From JALYTY01 sp964546935 (GTDB lineage Bacteria > Vulcanimicrobiota > Vulcanimicrobiia > Vulcanimicrobiales > Vulcanimicrobiaceae): a stretch of DNA of 61,592 bases. Within the stretch, counting starts at the first letter, position 1. Each line of letters starts with the position of its first letter. Location of the stretch: NCBI GenBank assembly GCA_964546935.1, contig CAZJLJ010000014.1, forward strand, positions 1 through 61,592, given 5' to 3'. This document shows positions 8,095-17,499 of this stretch, piece after piece. Position numbers and translations under genes: made by a program. A model generated the notes under the pieces. It did no database searches. It had not been told where the DNA came from and saw nothing but the letters and a program-made list of their open reading frames with translations.

Positions 8095-9918
8095 TTGAGC
8101 AGGCGAACTTTCAGTCCGATGTCCTCCCAAGTGCCTCCGAAGGAGACGCTCCCGCACCTGATTCGGCGCGCTCTTGAAGAGCCGCGCGACGCGGCTTTAC
8201 TGGAACGCGTAAACGGGACGTGGGCGCCCACCTCCAGCCAACGGCTTCTCGAAAGAGTTCAAAACGTCGCGTGCGCGATCCGTGACGCGGGGCTTCAACA
8301 GGGGGACCGCGTTTCGCTTATTGCCCGGGACAGCGTCGACTGGATCGTCTGCGATTTCGCGACCTTTTTCGCCGGATGCGTCGTCGTTCCGATCTTCCCG
8401 ACGCAGGCACTCGATCACACCGCGCACATTCTGGAGCATTCGGATACCAAGCTGCTTTTCGTCGATTCGGAAACCACGCAACGGCGTTTGATCGACGGCG
8501 CCTTTCCTCTGCCGCCTACCATTGTTTTCGAGTCGACGAGTGAGAACTCGCTCGCAAACTTCGAAAAAAGCGGCGCCGAAGTGCGCGTTGCGCATCCGGA
8601 ATTGCCGGCGGCATACGAGGCATCGCTGCAACCCGACGATTTGGCGGTTCTGATTTACACTTCGGGCACGACCGGAAATCCGAAGGGCGTCATGCTTTCG
8701 CATGACAATCTTGTCTTCGATTCACAGTCCGCGTTGAATTACGGTTTGGGCAACATCGAACCGGAAGAACACGTTCTCTCGGTGCTGCCGTTCTCGCACA
8801 TCTACGAGCACACGATGATCTACATCTATTTACTCGCGAAGGTGCGATATGCGATTTGCCACGATCCGGCCGAGTTGCTTCACGATTTGCAAGAGTTGCA
8901 TCCGGTCTCGATGACGGCCGTACCGCGCATCTTCGATCGCGTGCTGCATGGAATCACCGGAAAGGCGTTGCAGCACGGCGGACTTCAGGCAAAGCTCGTC
9001 CCGTGGGCGCTCACCGTCGGCCGGGAATACATGACGGCAAAAACGTTTGGGCACGGCGCGGGACCGATGCTTTCGCTGCAGTATGCAATCGCGAAACGAT
9101 TGGTGCTGGACAAAGTTCGCAATACGCTCGGACTCGATAAGCTCGAGTTCTTCACCAGCGGCAGCGCCGCACTGCACCCGGACGTCGCAATGACGTACCT
9201 CGGACTCGGTTTGCCGATAATGCAGGGGTACGGCCTCACCGAATCTTCGCCGGTCATTACGGTAAGCCGCATGGATGCAAACGAGTACGGTGCGGTAGGG
9301 AAACCGATTCCCGGAGTTGAGTTGCGCATCGCGACCGACGGCGAAGTGCTAGCGCGCGGACGCAACATTATGCACGGCTATTATTTGGAACCGGAAGCAA
9401 CCGCTTCCGCACTCGAAGACGGCTGGCTGCACACCGGCGACATCGGCGAAATCGACGCACAGGGCTACTTGCGCATTACCGATCGGAAGAAAGAAGTCTT
9501 TAAAACGGCAACCGGAAAGTTCGTTTCGCCGGCTCGCGTTGAGAGCGCGATCAAACGCTCCCACTTCGTCGCGCAAGCGATGGTTATCGGCGACGGCCGC
9601 CCGCATCCCGTCGCGCTCATTACGCCCAACTGGGATTTGGTCCGCGTGGAACTCGATATCCCGGCCGGCGTGAGCGCCGAAGAATTAGCGAAACGCAGTG
9701 ACGTTGTCGATTTCATGACGGCGAAAGTGCGCGAACAAACCGCCGATCTAGCGAAATACGAGCAAATCCGCGTCATTGCGTTGTTGCCTCGCGAGTTCAG
9801 CGTGGAGAGCGGTGAACTCTCACCGTCGTTCAAAATCAAGCGGCGCGTCGTCGAACAACGGTATCGTCCGCAAATCGAAGCGCTCTACGCCGAAAACATT
9901 CAGGCGCAGGCGTCGTAA
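8095..9918 (+). CDS. Long-chain fatty-acid-CoA ligase (AMP-binding)
   Basis: Adenylate-forming enzyme of 607 residues that activates fatty acids to acyl-CoA. The phosphate-binding P-loop is LIYTSGTTGNPKGVML, with the later motifs GYGLTESSPVI and DGWLHTGDIGEID, and the core motif DRKKEVFKTATGKFVSP, which is the form typical of FadD15/long-chain acyl-CoA synthetases. The start is a TTG at 8095, with AGGG about seven bases upstream; an ATG at 8119 (599 residues) is the alternative. The PadR regulator follows after 9 bases and may be cotranscribed. Confidence 0.93.
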   Translation: MSRRTFSPMSSQVPPKETLPHLIRRALEEPRDAALLERVNGTWAPTSSQRLLERVQNVACAIRDAGLQQGDRVSLIARDSVDWIVCDFATFFAGCVVVPIFPTQALDHTAHILEHSDTKLLFVDSETTQRRLIDGAFPLPPTIVFESTSENSLANFEKSGAEVRVAHPELPAAYEASLQPDDLAVLIYTSGTTGNPKGVMLSHDNLVFDSQSALNYGLGNIEPEEHVLSVLPFSHIYEHTMIYIYLLAKVRYAICHDPAELLHDLQELHPVSMTAVPRIFDRVLHGITGKALQHGGLQAKLVPWALTVGREYMTAKTFGHGAGPMLSLQYAIAKRLVLDKVRNTLGLDKLEFFTSGSAALHPDVAMTYLGLGLPIMQGYGLTESSPVITVSRMDANEYGAVGKPIPGVELRIATDGEVLARGRNIMHGYYLEPEATASALEDGWLHTGDIGEIDAQGYLRITDRKKEVFKTATGKFVSPARVESAIKRSHFVAQAMVIGDGRPHPVALITPNWDLVRVELDIPAGVSAEELAKRSDVVDFMTAKVREQTADLAKYEQIRVIALLPREFSVESGELSPSFKIKRRVVEQRYRPQIEALYAENIQAQAS

Positions 9919-9927
9919 GGCGAAGTC

Positions 9928-10335
9928 GTGTCACGTCGCGTAGATGAAGTTCTTCGTGGACCGATCAAAAGCAAAACGCTTTTTCCGGTCCTGCTGCTTC
10001 ATTTGATCCACGAACAACCCGATCACGGTTATGGGCTGATGCAGCGAATCGAATCGATTTGCGGAGATCTTGTTGCGGTGAACACCAACAAGATTTATCC
10101 GCTGCTTCGTCGGTTGGAAGAACGCGGTTTTGTGACGGCGACGTGGGATCACCCTACGAAGCGTTCCCGCCGAGTCTATTCAATTACGCCGCAAGGCGAA
10201 GAGCGATTGCAGCGGATCAAGGGGTCGATGCTGCCTTATCTCGAGTCGATCGAGCGCGCCGTCGGCCGTCTAAAGAACGAACTCTACCGGTCGAATTCCG
10301 TCCATGCCGTTTCTCGCGCTCGTTCATCTTCGTGA
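9928..10335 (+). CDS. PadR-family transcriptional regulator
   Basis: Winged-helix regulator of 135 residues. The family core is clear: LLLHLIHEQPDHGYGLMQRIE, then NTNKIYPLLRRLEERGFV, then SRRVYSITPQGEERL. PadR proteins usually repress nearby genes in response to small aromatic or toxic compounds. It starts with a GTG (9928) directly after the acyl-CoA synthetase gene and its 3' end overlaps the next small gene by 32 bases. The last 20 residues are low in conservation. Its target is unknown; the acyl-CoA ligase unit is the natural candidate. Confidence 0.9.
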   Translation: MSRRVDEVLRGPIKSKTLFPVLLLHLIHEQPDHGYGLMQRIESICGDLVAVNTNKIYPLLRRLEERGFVTATWDHPTKRSRRVYSITPQGEERLQRIKGSMLPYLESIERAVGRLKNELYRSNSVHAVSRARSSS

Positions 10336-10582
10336 GCTCCGGTGCGCCGAGTGCAACGCACACTTGGCCGACGCCGGCGCGCGGTCGTTCATCGTAGATG
10401 AAAACGACGATCCGATAAACTTTTCTCAAGAAGAGCCGCCCGAAGAGATGACCGTTGAAATTACGTGCCCCAACGGCCACGGGACAACACTCTACGTTCC
10501 GAATGAAATATCGGCAGAAGAGACACTGGTCACTCCCGCCGACGCGCCGATTGGCCGAGACGCAGTACTAGTTTCAGAATAA
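10304..10582 (+). CDS. Small acidic protein with a possible zinc ribbon
   Basis: A 92-residue protein I do not recognise. It contains ELRCAECNAHLAD (a CxxC pair, residues 14-17) and a later CPNGHG, giving Cys-x2-Cys plus Cys/His ligands that could bind zinc. The middle and the tail are rich in Asp and Glu. It overlaps the end of the PadR gene by 32 bases in a different frame, which suggests translational coupling. No membrane segment or signal is visible. No function can be assigned. Confidence 0.6.
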   Translation: MPFLALVHLRELRCAECNAHLADAGARSFIVDENDDPINFSQEEPPEEMTVEITCPNGHGTTLYVPNEISAEETLVTPADAPIGRDAVLVSE

Positions 10583-10634
10583 TTTCCTTAAGATTGGGTG
10601 AAGGAAGCGCGCCGCCGGCGAACGATTACGCCGT

Positions 10635-12182
10635 ATGAAACGTGCGCTTTCCGTGATGCTCTTTGTGGCATTGCTCGGCAATGCTGTTGCCGCGCGTGCC
10701 GCGAATCCGCCGGCGAAACAGCCGCCGGCACCTGCTGCGCCGCAATCCGAAGATTCCGGAGCGACGCCGGATGCAGTAACCTCACATACCATCACGCTCG
10801 ATGGTCATGCATTTCCATACACCGCACGCGCCGGCACGCTGACGCTCTACGATCAAGACGAGCATCCCACTGCGCGCGTTTTTTACACCGCGTTTACCGC
10901 TGACGGCAGCAACCCGCTAACACGTCCGGTTACTTTCATTTACAATGGCGGCCCGGGTAGCTCCACCATGTGGTTGCGCATGGGCTCCATCGGACCGGTG
11001 CGCGTGCAAGCCGCCGACGGGACCGCGTCCGGTCCGCCCCCGTATCGGATCGTCGATAATCCATACAGTTTGCTCAGCAAGAGCGACTTGGTCTTCATCG
11101 ACATGCCGGATAGCGGATTCGGACGCATTCTGAACGGCAAAGAGAAGGATTTCTTCGGCGTCGATCAAGACGTTGCCGCGTTCGGCCAATTCGTTTCGCG
11201 CTATGTGAGCCGCTTTGGCTTATGGAACTCGCCGAAGTTTCTCTTCGGTGAAAGTTACGGTACCACGCGTTCCGCTGCGCTGGCCGATTATTTGATGAAT
11301 CACGGTATCGCGCTAAACGGAGTGATTCTGCAATCCTCGATCCTTAATTTCGGCCTCGATTACGGCAACGGCGACCCCATCGGGGGCGGCGATTGGCCAT
11401 ACGTGTTGTATCTGCCCACGGAAGCGGCGACGGCGTGGTATCACAACAAGGTTCCGAATCGTCCGGCCGACCTTGCGTCGTTTGTCGCAAACGTGAAGCA
11501 GTTTGCGCTTGGCGAATATCTTGACGCTCTTTACAAAGGCGACAGGTTGGGCGCTTCGGAACGCGACGACGTCACTCGCAAGCTCAGCGGATACCTCGGG
11601 TTGCCGCAGCAATTCATTCGCAACGCTAATATCCGAGTATCGTATGACCGCTTCCAACGCGAATTGTTGCGTTCACAGGACATCGTCGTCGGACGTTTGG
11701 ATGGACGGTATCAAACCTACGATCTCGATCGTGCAGCGCGATCCGGTCCGGATTGGGATCCTACGGATTCCTCCATCGACGCACCGTACACGACGGCCGT
11801 CAATCAGTACATCCGAGTGGATCTAAAGTACAATCCGGCGGTTCCCTATCGAGCCAACATCTACGACATCATCTATACGGGAAACAACTCGTGGGATTTC
11901 GCGCACAACTCGCGTTATCCAACCAACGTTGCTCCCGATTTGGCTGACGCAATGACGCAAAATCCGCGCCTGAAAGTCTTCTCGGCGAACGGCTACTACG
12001 ATTTCGCGACGCCGTTCTTCGCGACCGACTACACGTTGCGGCACATGAATCTGAATCCAACTATTCAATCGAACATCACTTACGGCTACTACGAAGCAGG
12101 CCACATGATCTATTTGAGCGATTCTGCGCTTGCGCAGTATAAAGCCGACTTGTCGCGCTGGTACGACAGCGCGTTGCGATAG
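10635..12182 (+). CDS. Secreted S10-family serine carboxypeptidase-like protein (copy 1)
   Basis: Exported alpha/beta-hydrolase of 515 residues in peptidase family S10. The N-terminal signal peptide is about residues 1-22 (hydrophobic core LFVALLGNAVAARA). The oxyanion-hole segment is YNGGPGSSTMWLRMG, the nucleophile motif GESYGTTRSAALA, the Asp region NGYYDFATPF and the His region GHMIYL, so the Ser-Asp-His triad appears complete. A second copy follows 9 bases later, so the pair is a tandem duplication in one operon. Bacterial members are little studied; a role in peptide trimming outside the cytoplasm is inferred. Confidence 0.9.
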   Translation: MKRALSVMLFVALLGNAVAARAANPPAKQPPAPAAPQSEDSGATPDAVTSHTITLDGHAFPYTARAGTLTLYDQDEHPTARVFYTAFTADGSNPLTRPVTFIYNGGPGSSTMWLRMGSIGPVRVQAADGTASGPPPYRIVDNPYSLLSKSDLVFIDMPDSGFGRILNGKEKDFFGVDQDVAAFGQFVSRYVSRFGLWNSPKFLFGESYGTTRSAALADYLMNHGIALNGVILQSSILNFGLDYGNGDPIGGGDWPYVLYLPTEAATAWYHNKVPNRPADLASFVANVKQFALGEYLDALYKGDRLGASERDDVTRKLSGYLGLPQQFIRNANIRVSYDRFQRELLRSQDIVVGRLDGRYQTYDLDRAARSGPDWDPTDSSIDAPYTTAVNQYIRVDLKYNPAVPYRANIYDIIYTGNNSWDFAHNSRYPTNVAPDLADAMTQNPRLKVFSANGYYDFATPFFATDYTLRHMNLNPTIQSNITYGYYEAGHMIYLSDSALAQYKADLSRWYDSALR

Positions 12183-12191
12183 GAGACCGCG

Positions 12192-13706
12192 ATGAAATTG
12201 ATTAGGACGATCGCGGCTTTTCTTTCAGCCGCCATGCTGATTGCCGCAGCGCCTGTGGAAAAATCTCCCTACGTACCGCCGGCGCCGCCGGATGCGGTAA
12301 CGCGTCACGTCGGGCGTGTGGCCGGGCAGAGTATTGCATACACTGCGCGTGCCGGTACGATCGCGCTCCGGAACTCAAAGGATCAGATATCGGCGCGGAT
12401 GTTCTACACCGCGTTTACCAAGGATGGTGCTAATGCGTCGAATCGCCCGGTGACGTTCTTCTACAACGGCGGACCCGGGAGTTCGACGATTTGGCTGCGC
12501 ATGGGGTCATTTGCGCCGCTTCGCGTTGAAACAGCGAACTCGGCATCGATTCCAAACGCACCGTTCCACTTAATCGAGAACAATTACAGCTTGCTCGACA
12601 AGACGGACATGGTGTTTGTCGATGCGCCGAATACCGGATGGAGCCGCGTGATTGGCGCCGGAGATCCGAAAGACTTCATGGGCGTCGATCAAGACGGGCG
12701 TGCGTTCTCGCAGTTCGTGCAACGGTACATCTCTCAGTTCGCGCGTTGGAATTCGCCGAAGTTCCTCTTCGGTGAAAGCTACGGTACGACGCGCGACTGC
12801 GTCCTGGTAAATATGCTCCAGGATGCCGGCGTCCAGATGAACGGCGTCGTGCTGCTCTCTTCGATTCTGAACTTCGGATTGGGCGGTCTCGGCGGCGGAC
12901 AGCCGATCGGCGGCGGCGATTGGTCCTACGTTACGTATTTGCCGACGGAAGCCGCTGTTGCGTGGTACCACCATAAGGCGGGTCAAGGACAAAACCTGCC
13001 GTCGTTCGTGCAGAGCGCTAAAGAGTTTGCCGGCGGGCAGTATCTGCACGATCTCGCGCAAGGATCGGATCTTAGCCCCGCGCAGTTCAACGCGGACGTC
13101 GCCCGTTTGCATCGGTTCCTCGGAATCTCCGAAGACTACATCCGCAACTCGAACCTGCGCGTTCCGTATCCGCGCTTTCAGCAAGAACTGCTGCGCAATC
13201 AAGATACGATCGTGGGGCGCTACGATGGCCGCTTCACGACTTACGCGCTCGATCGTAATGCGGATCGTCCGGATTGGGATCCTTCGGATGTCGGCATCTC
13301 CGGTGCATTCGTCGCGCTAGGAAATCAGTACATGCGCGATGCGCTGAAGTATCAAACGAATCTCGAGTACCGCCCAACGGCTTACCGTGGACTGCTCGGT
13401 GCAACTTGGGACTTCAAACACGACGGACAAGATCCGCCGGCGAACGTAACTCCGGATCTGGCGAGAGCGATGACGACGAATCCGCATCTCTACGTTTTTT
13501 CGGGGAACGGGTACTACGATTTCGCTACGCCGTTTTTTGCAACGCAGTACACGCTGGAGCATATGGGCTTAGCCCCCGCGCTGCAAAACCACGTCACGTA
13601 CGGGTTCTATCCGTCCGGACACATGGTCTACTTGAATCCGCAAGCGCTTGCGCAATTCAAGGGTGACCTAGCTCGCTGGTACGACACGGTACTCGCGCAC
13701 CGCTAA
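12192..13706 (+). CDS. Secreted S10-family serine carboxypeptidase-like protein (copy 2)
   Basis: Paralogue of the preceding gene, 504 residues, with the same order of motifs: a signal peptide (about residues 1-20), YNGGPGSSTIWLRMG, GESYGTTRDCVLV, NGYYDFATPF and GHMVYL. The start ATG has a good Shine-Dalgarno, AGGAG, in the 9-base spacer after copy 1. The two proteins are alike along nearly their whole length, so this is a tandem duplication. One clear difference is near the nucleophile, where copy 1 reads GTTRSAAL and copy 2 GTTRDCVL. A terminator hairpin follows the stop. Confidence 0.9.
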   Translation: MKLIRTIAAFLSAAMLIAAAPVEKSPYVPPAPPDAVTRHVGRVAGQSIAYTARAGTIALRNSKDQISARMFYTAFTKDGANASNRPVTFFYNGGPGSSTIWLRMGSFAPLRVETANSASIPNAPFHLIENNYSLLDKTDMVFVDAPNTGWSRVIGAGDPKDFMGVDQDGRAFSQFVQRYISQFARWNSPKFLFGESYGTTRDCVLVNMLQDAGVQMNGVVLLSSILNFGLGGLGGGQPIGGGDWSYVTYLPTEAAVAWYHHKAGQGQNLPSFVQSAKEFAGGQYLHDLAQGSDLSPAQFNADVARLHRFLGISEDYIRNSNLRVPYPRFQQELLRNQDTIVGRYDGRFTTYALDRNADRPDWDPSDVGISGAFVALGNQYMRDALKYQTNLEYRPTAYRGLLGATWDFKHDGQDPPANVTPDLARAMTTNPHLYVFSGNGYYDFATPFFATQYTLEHMGLAPALQNHVTYGFYPSGHMVYLNPQALAQFKGDLARWYDTVLAHR

Positions 13707-13721
13707 TCCGGTAGAAAAGAG

Positions 13722-13757
13722 AAAGACCCGGTCATTGTGACAGGGTCTTTTTTTATT
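13722..13757. terminator. Rho-independent terminator between convergent genes
   Basis: AAAGACCC (13722-13729) pairs with GGGTCTTT (13743-13750), followed by a T tract. It lies between the S10 peptidase operon (+) and the BNR protein (-). The A-rich sequence before the stem gives a T tract on the other strand too, so it can serve both. Confidence 0.85.
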
Positions 13758-13767
13758 GCCCTAGTGT

Positions 13768-16700
13768 TTAGTGAAAGCTTTTCATTTTCACTAAGGTGCG
13801 ATCCAACATTGCATTCAGTTTGGCAAACGCCGCACGCATATCCGGAGTTGGCGTTGCATCCGCACTTTCAACGGCGCCTTCCAGATTGTTGTATGCATTT
13901 GCCAAGTAGCGAAGAGCGTAGAAATCTTGCGGCGGAGTGCCGACCGAATCGTCGGGATTAGGCACGCGCGCTGCCCCCAGTAATTCGTCTCGCTGCGCAG
14001 GCGTCAGCGATAGTGTTTTCACCCGCTCCTGAGCGTTCTTGATCGTCGCTAGACGGTCTTCGATTGCATTCGCCATCGCATATTGCGCCTGCAAATCGGC
14101 GACCGTGGTATCGAGGCGTGGATCGCGAACGATCGTTGCCCTTTGCGTGTACGTCTTCCCGTTTACGCGCATGTGTACCGTGTATGTTCCCGGGGGCACC
14201 AGCGGTCCATTGGAATTCTTCGACGAAAAATCCCACACGAATCGGTGTGCACCCGGATCGACCGATGGCACCGTCTCTTGTTGAATCCACCAAGGCGCGA
14301 TGTCTACGTTTTGCGGATCGCGTTGACGTGGACCATCGGCGCTCGAGTAACGGCGCACGACGTGTCCGTTCGCGTCGCTAATCTCAAGTACGACCGGCGT
14401 TGAGGCCGCGCCGCTCAGCCGATAATCCAAAATTACGCCCACCGGAGGATTTTGACCGCGCGGCTCCTCGAGTTGAATCGGCGTGCCTTCATCGAAAACT
14501 CCTTCGCCGAATCCACCGACACGCCGGAAGCGTATCGTCGCCTGCGGCGCAAAGAGATACGTGCCGCTGTTCTCCGCCTGCCTCATTTGACGAAGCGGCG
14601 TAACGTTGTCCATGATCCAGAACGCGCGGCCGTGCGTGCCGATCACCAAGTCGTTTCCATGCACGTCGATGTCGCGTATCGATGTCATGGGCAAGTTGCG
14701 TTGCAGCGACTGCCAGTGTGCACCGTCGTCGAACGAGACGTACATGCCGCGCTCGGTACCCGCGTAGAGCAGACCCGGCAGCTTCGGATCTTCCCGAACG
14801 ACATTTACGAATGCACCACTCGGAATGCCGTTTGCAATGGAACTCCACGTTGCGCCGCCATCCGTCGTGCGATAGATGTACGGCGCGTAGTCGTCGAGCC
14901 GGTGTCTGTCGATCACCAGGTATGCGCGAGCGCGATTGAAGTGCGAAGCTTCAATGATCCCGACTTTGCTCCACGGCGTAAGCTCGTGGGGCGTAATGTT
15001 GCTCCAGTGCGCACCGCCGTCACGCGTAATCCACACGTAGCCGTCGTCGGTTCCCGCCCAAACCAGCTTTGCATCAAGCGGTGAGGGCGCAATCGCGTAG
15101 ACGACGCCGCGCCGCGAAAGGCCGGAATTATCGGCGATCGTCGCCGCGTCGAGGTTCTTTGGATGATTGATGTCACCGGTTCGCGTGAGATCGGGGCTGA
15201 CGATCGACCACGATTGGCCGGCGTCGCGGGAACGGAAGATTTGCTGCCGGCTCGCATAGAGCGCGTGTTTGTCGGCCTGCGAAACAACGACAGGAAGCGT
15301 CCACGTATGCCGCCAGAGAACGTCGGGATACTTCAGCGTTGGATCGATGACTTGTTCTTGTCCAACGTCGAGATCTTCGTACGTCACTGCGTCCGAACCG
15401 CCGAAAATCTTTGCCGGCTGCAACGGATTCGGTGCGACGTATCCGCTCTCTCCGCCGGCATCCATCGGACGCCAGTCTTGCATCGTTATGCCGGTGTGGA
15501 ACGTTTGGCTCGGCGATGCGATGGCACCTGAATCTTGCTGCGCACCGTAGACCCAATACGGAAAGCGATTATCTGTAATGACGTGATAAAACTGTGCCGT
15601 CGGCTGGTTATACCATGAGCTCCAGGTCTTCGCGTGGTCGACCGAAACGACGGTGCCCTGGTCGCTGCTTAACACCATGCGATTCGCATCATCGGGATAT
15701 ATCCATAGCGCGTGATAGTCGTCACCGCCCGGAGAGCCTTTGATCGCGTTGAAGGTTTTGCCGCCGTCATCGGACCGGTAAGTGGCGGTGTTCATTACGT
15801 AAACGACATCTTGGTTCTTTGGATCTGCGGTGATGCCGCCGAAGTACCAGCCACGTTGCCAGATGCGCAGTTGAGCTTTGCCGCCGGCCATGTGCATCCA
15901 CGTTGCGCCGCCGTCATCCGAGCGATAGACGCCGCCGTGGTCGATATCTTTTCCGGTGTCAACTTGCGCGTAGATTCGCGACGGATTTGCGGGCGAAACA
16001 GTGATGCCGATGTGTCCAACTAGCTTCGGCAATCCGTTTGTTAGTTGCGTCCACGTTTTGCCGGCGTCCGTCGATTTGTACAGCCCGCTTCCGGGGCCGT
16101 TCGAGGGCGGGTAGGTGTTCCACGGTGGCCGGCGCGTTTGCCATAGCGACGCAAAAATCGTTTCGGAATGCTGCGGATCCAGCGCAAGGTCTATCGCACC
16201 CGTGTTTTCGTCTTTGAACAAAACTTTTTGCCACGTCGTACCGCCATCGCTTGATTTAAAGACGCCGCGTTCGGCATTGGAACCATATTGGTGCCCGAGC
16301 GCAGCTACATATACGACGTTTGCGTCGTGCGGATCGACGACGATCCTTCCGATCTGCCGTGTGTCTTCCAAACCGATGTGCGACCACGTTTTGCCGCCAT
16401 CTGTCGATTTGTACATTCCGTGGCCGTAGGCAATGTCGGAACGCATGTCGGCTTCACCCGTGCCGACGTAGATCGTTTTAGTATTGCTTGGTGCAACGGC
16501 GATCGCACCGATCGACGCATCCGGAACTTCATCGAAGATGGGATTCCACGTTCGCCCGGCGTTGGTGCTCTCCCAAACGCCGCCGTCTACCGCGCCAAAA
16601 TAAAAGTGCTCCGGTTCTCCCGGAACACCCGTTACCGCAAGGCTGCGTCCACCGCGAAACGGCCCGATCAGTCGCCACGAAAGCGAATTTAACGAAGACG

Positions 16701-16800
16701 CATCAACGTGTGCCAGTCCGGCACTCTGCGCTGGTACCGCTGCGGCGGCAAAAGGTGCAAAAAGTAGTACTGAAAGCGCACCACAGAAAAAACGTCGCAT
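13768..16800 (-). CDS. Secreted BNR-repeat/sortilin (VPS10)-like propeller protein
   Basis: Exported protein of 1010 residues. A signal peptide (residues 1-24, ending AAAVPAQS) is followed by many BNR/Asp-box repeats of the form S-x-D-x-G-x-T-W (for example STDGGKTW, SSDGGTTW, SDDGGATW), which form one or two beta-propellers of the sortilin/VPS10 type. The C-terminal third has an Ig-like region (PPGTYTVHMRVNGKTYTQ) and helical segments. Such proteins are often labelled 'glycosyl hydrolase', but no catalytic residues can be pointed to. A second protein of the same layout is at 49565-52546. A haloperoxidase-like gene lies upstream on the same strand. Confidence 0.87.
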   Translation of the reverse strand: MRRFFCGALSVLLFAPFAAAAVPAQSAGLAHVDASSLNSLSWRLIGPFRGGRSLAVTGVPGEPEHFYFGAVDGGVWESTNAGRTWNPIFDEVPDASIGAIAVAPSNTKTIYVGTGEADMRSDIAYGHGMYKSTDGGKTWSHIGLEDTRQIGRIVVDPHDANVVYVAALGHQYGSNAERGVFKSSDGGTTWQKVLFKDENTGAIDLALDPQHSETIFASLWQTRRPPWNTYPPSNGPGSGLYKSTDAGKTWTQLTNGLPKLVGHIGITVSPANPSRIYAQVDTGKDIDHGGVYRSDDGGATWMHMAGGKAQLRIWQRGWYFGGITADPKNQDVVYVMNTATYRSDDGGKTFNAIKGSPGGDDYHALWIYPDDANRMVLSSDQGTVVSVDHAKTWSSWYNQPTAQFYHVITDNRFPYWVYGAQQDSGAIASPSQTFHTGITMQDWRPMDAGGESGYVAPNPLQPAKIFGGSDAVTYEDLDVGQEQVIDPTLKYPDVLWRHTWTLPVVVSQADKHALYASRQQIFRSRDAGQSWSIVSPDLTRTGDINHPKNLDAATIADNSGLSRRGVVYAIAPSPLDAKLVWAGTDDGYVWITRDGGAHWSNITPHELTPWSKVGIIEASHFNRARAYLVIDRHRLDDYAPYIYRTTDGGATWSSIANGIPSGAFVNVVREDPKLPGLLYAGTERGMYVSFDDGAHWQSLQRNLPMTSIRDIDVHGNDLVIGTHGRAFWIMDNVTPLRQMRQAENSGTYLFAPQATIRFRRVGGFGEGVFDEGTPIQLEEPRGQNPPVGVILDYRLSGAASTPVVLEISDANGHVVRRYSSADGPRQRDPQNVDIAPWWIQQETVPSVDPGAHRFVWDFSSKNSNGPLVPPGTYTVHMRVNGKTYTQRATIVRDPRLDTTVADLQAQYAMANAIEDRLATIKNAQERVKTLSLTPAQRDELLGAARVPNPDDSVGTPPQDFYALRYLANAYNNLEGAVESADATPTPDMRAAFAKLNAMLDRTLVKMKSFH

Positions 16801-16899
16801 CCGGGGTGCTACTCGCTAATCGCTGCCTTTGCCTTTCGCGCCGACAGCCGAAAGCGGCCCGCGCGAAGCCACTTTCAGCAGTTCCGCGGCGCGAAGGCG

Positions 16900-17257
16900 C
16901 TAGCGTGCCGGCGTCAAGAAACGCCGATCGACGAAGTCTGCTATGCGATCCCCCATGATTGCGCCTGTGGTGAGATCGAACCGGAAATGCACTCCCGCGA
17001 ATACGCGACTCGCCGTTGCTTCCTTCGCAGCGTCGGAGAAGGTCTCGAATGAACGCTCCACTCCCGGTAAGACTTCCGATGTCACACTGAAGTTCGAGCG
17101 ATCGCTTCCGAAGTAGTCGGCGAGAACGTCTGCGGCGGCGGAGCTTATAACCGCGTGTGCTCCCGGGTATGACGGATCCGGCGTAGTGTTGCCAACTTCC
17201 GCAAGCCAATCCGGGTCGCTGCTGCGACCGGGAGCCCGAATTGCGGTTATCGGCCGC
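16900..17257 (-). CDS. Vanadium-dependent haloperoxidase/PAP2-like protein, N-terminus lost in gap
   Basis: Only the last 118 codons remain; the gene runs into the first N gap. The frame reads PITAIR, then TPDPSYPGAHAV, then TFSDAAKEATASRVFAGVHFRFD and ends DFVDRRFLTPAR. These are the conserved blocks of vanadium-dependent haloperoxidases and related PAP2 acid phosphatases: the S-x-P-x-x-H-type block (SYPGAHA) and the SR-x5-H block. The active site therefore looks intact in the part that is present. Whether it is a haloperoxidase or a phosphatase cannot be decided without the N-terminus. The BNR gene lies 99 bases downstream on the same strand. Confidence 0.8.
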
Positions 17258-17357
17258 NNNNNNNNNNNNNNNNNNNNNNNNNNNNNNNNNNNNNNNNNNN
17301 NNNNNNNNNNNNNNNNNNNNNNNNNNNNNNNNNNNNNNNNNNNNNNNNNNNNNNNNN
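17258..17357. other. Assembly gap of 100 N
   Basis: A run of exactly 100 N, the usual filler for a scaffold join of unknown length. It cuts the haloperoxidase-like gene. Confidence 0.99.
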
Positions 17358-17457
17358 GGGGCGCAAAGCCGGTTTAGTACGAAGGCGCCGTATCAAGAAA
17401 AATCTATAACCGTTCGTGGCCAATAGCGTCCAATCGTGAGCGACAGCTCGCTCGCGT

Positions 17458-17499
17458 CCTGTTAACTTTGAATCGCGCGCAACTGCGCGTATTAACAGG
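17458..17499 (+). promoter_or_regulatory. Leader hairpin of the first TonB-type receptor gene
   Basis: CCTGTTAA (17458-17465) pairs with TTAACAGG (17492-17499), and an inner stem CGCGC/GCGCG lies between them. The 3' arm overlaps the start of the Shine-Dalgarno GGGAGA of the receptor gene, so folding could hide the ribosome site. A comparable hairpin precedes the second receptor gene at 37000-37040. Confidence 0.5.

Noticed and set aside
10584..10606. TTCCTT/AAGGAA inverted repeat before the S10 operon as a terminator
   Set aside because: Only six pairs, a loop of 11 and no T tract; probably chance.
13768..16800. Calling the BNR proteins sialidases
   Set aside because: Asp boxes are common to many propellers; the Arg triad and Tyr/Glu of sialidases could not be pointed to.
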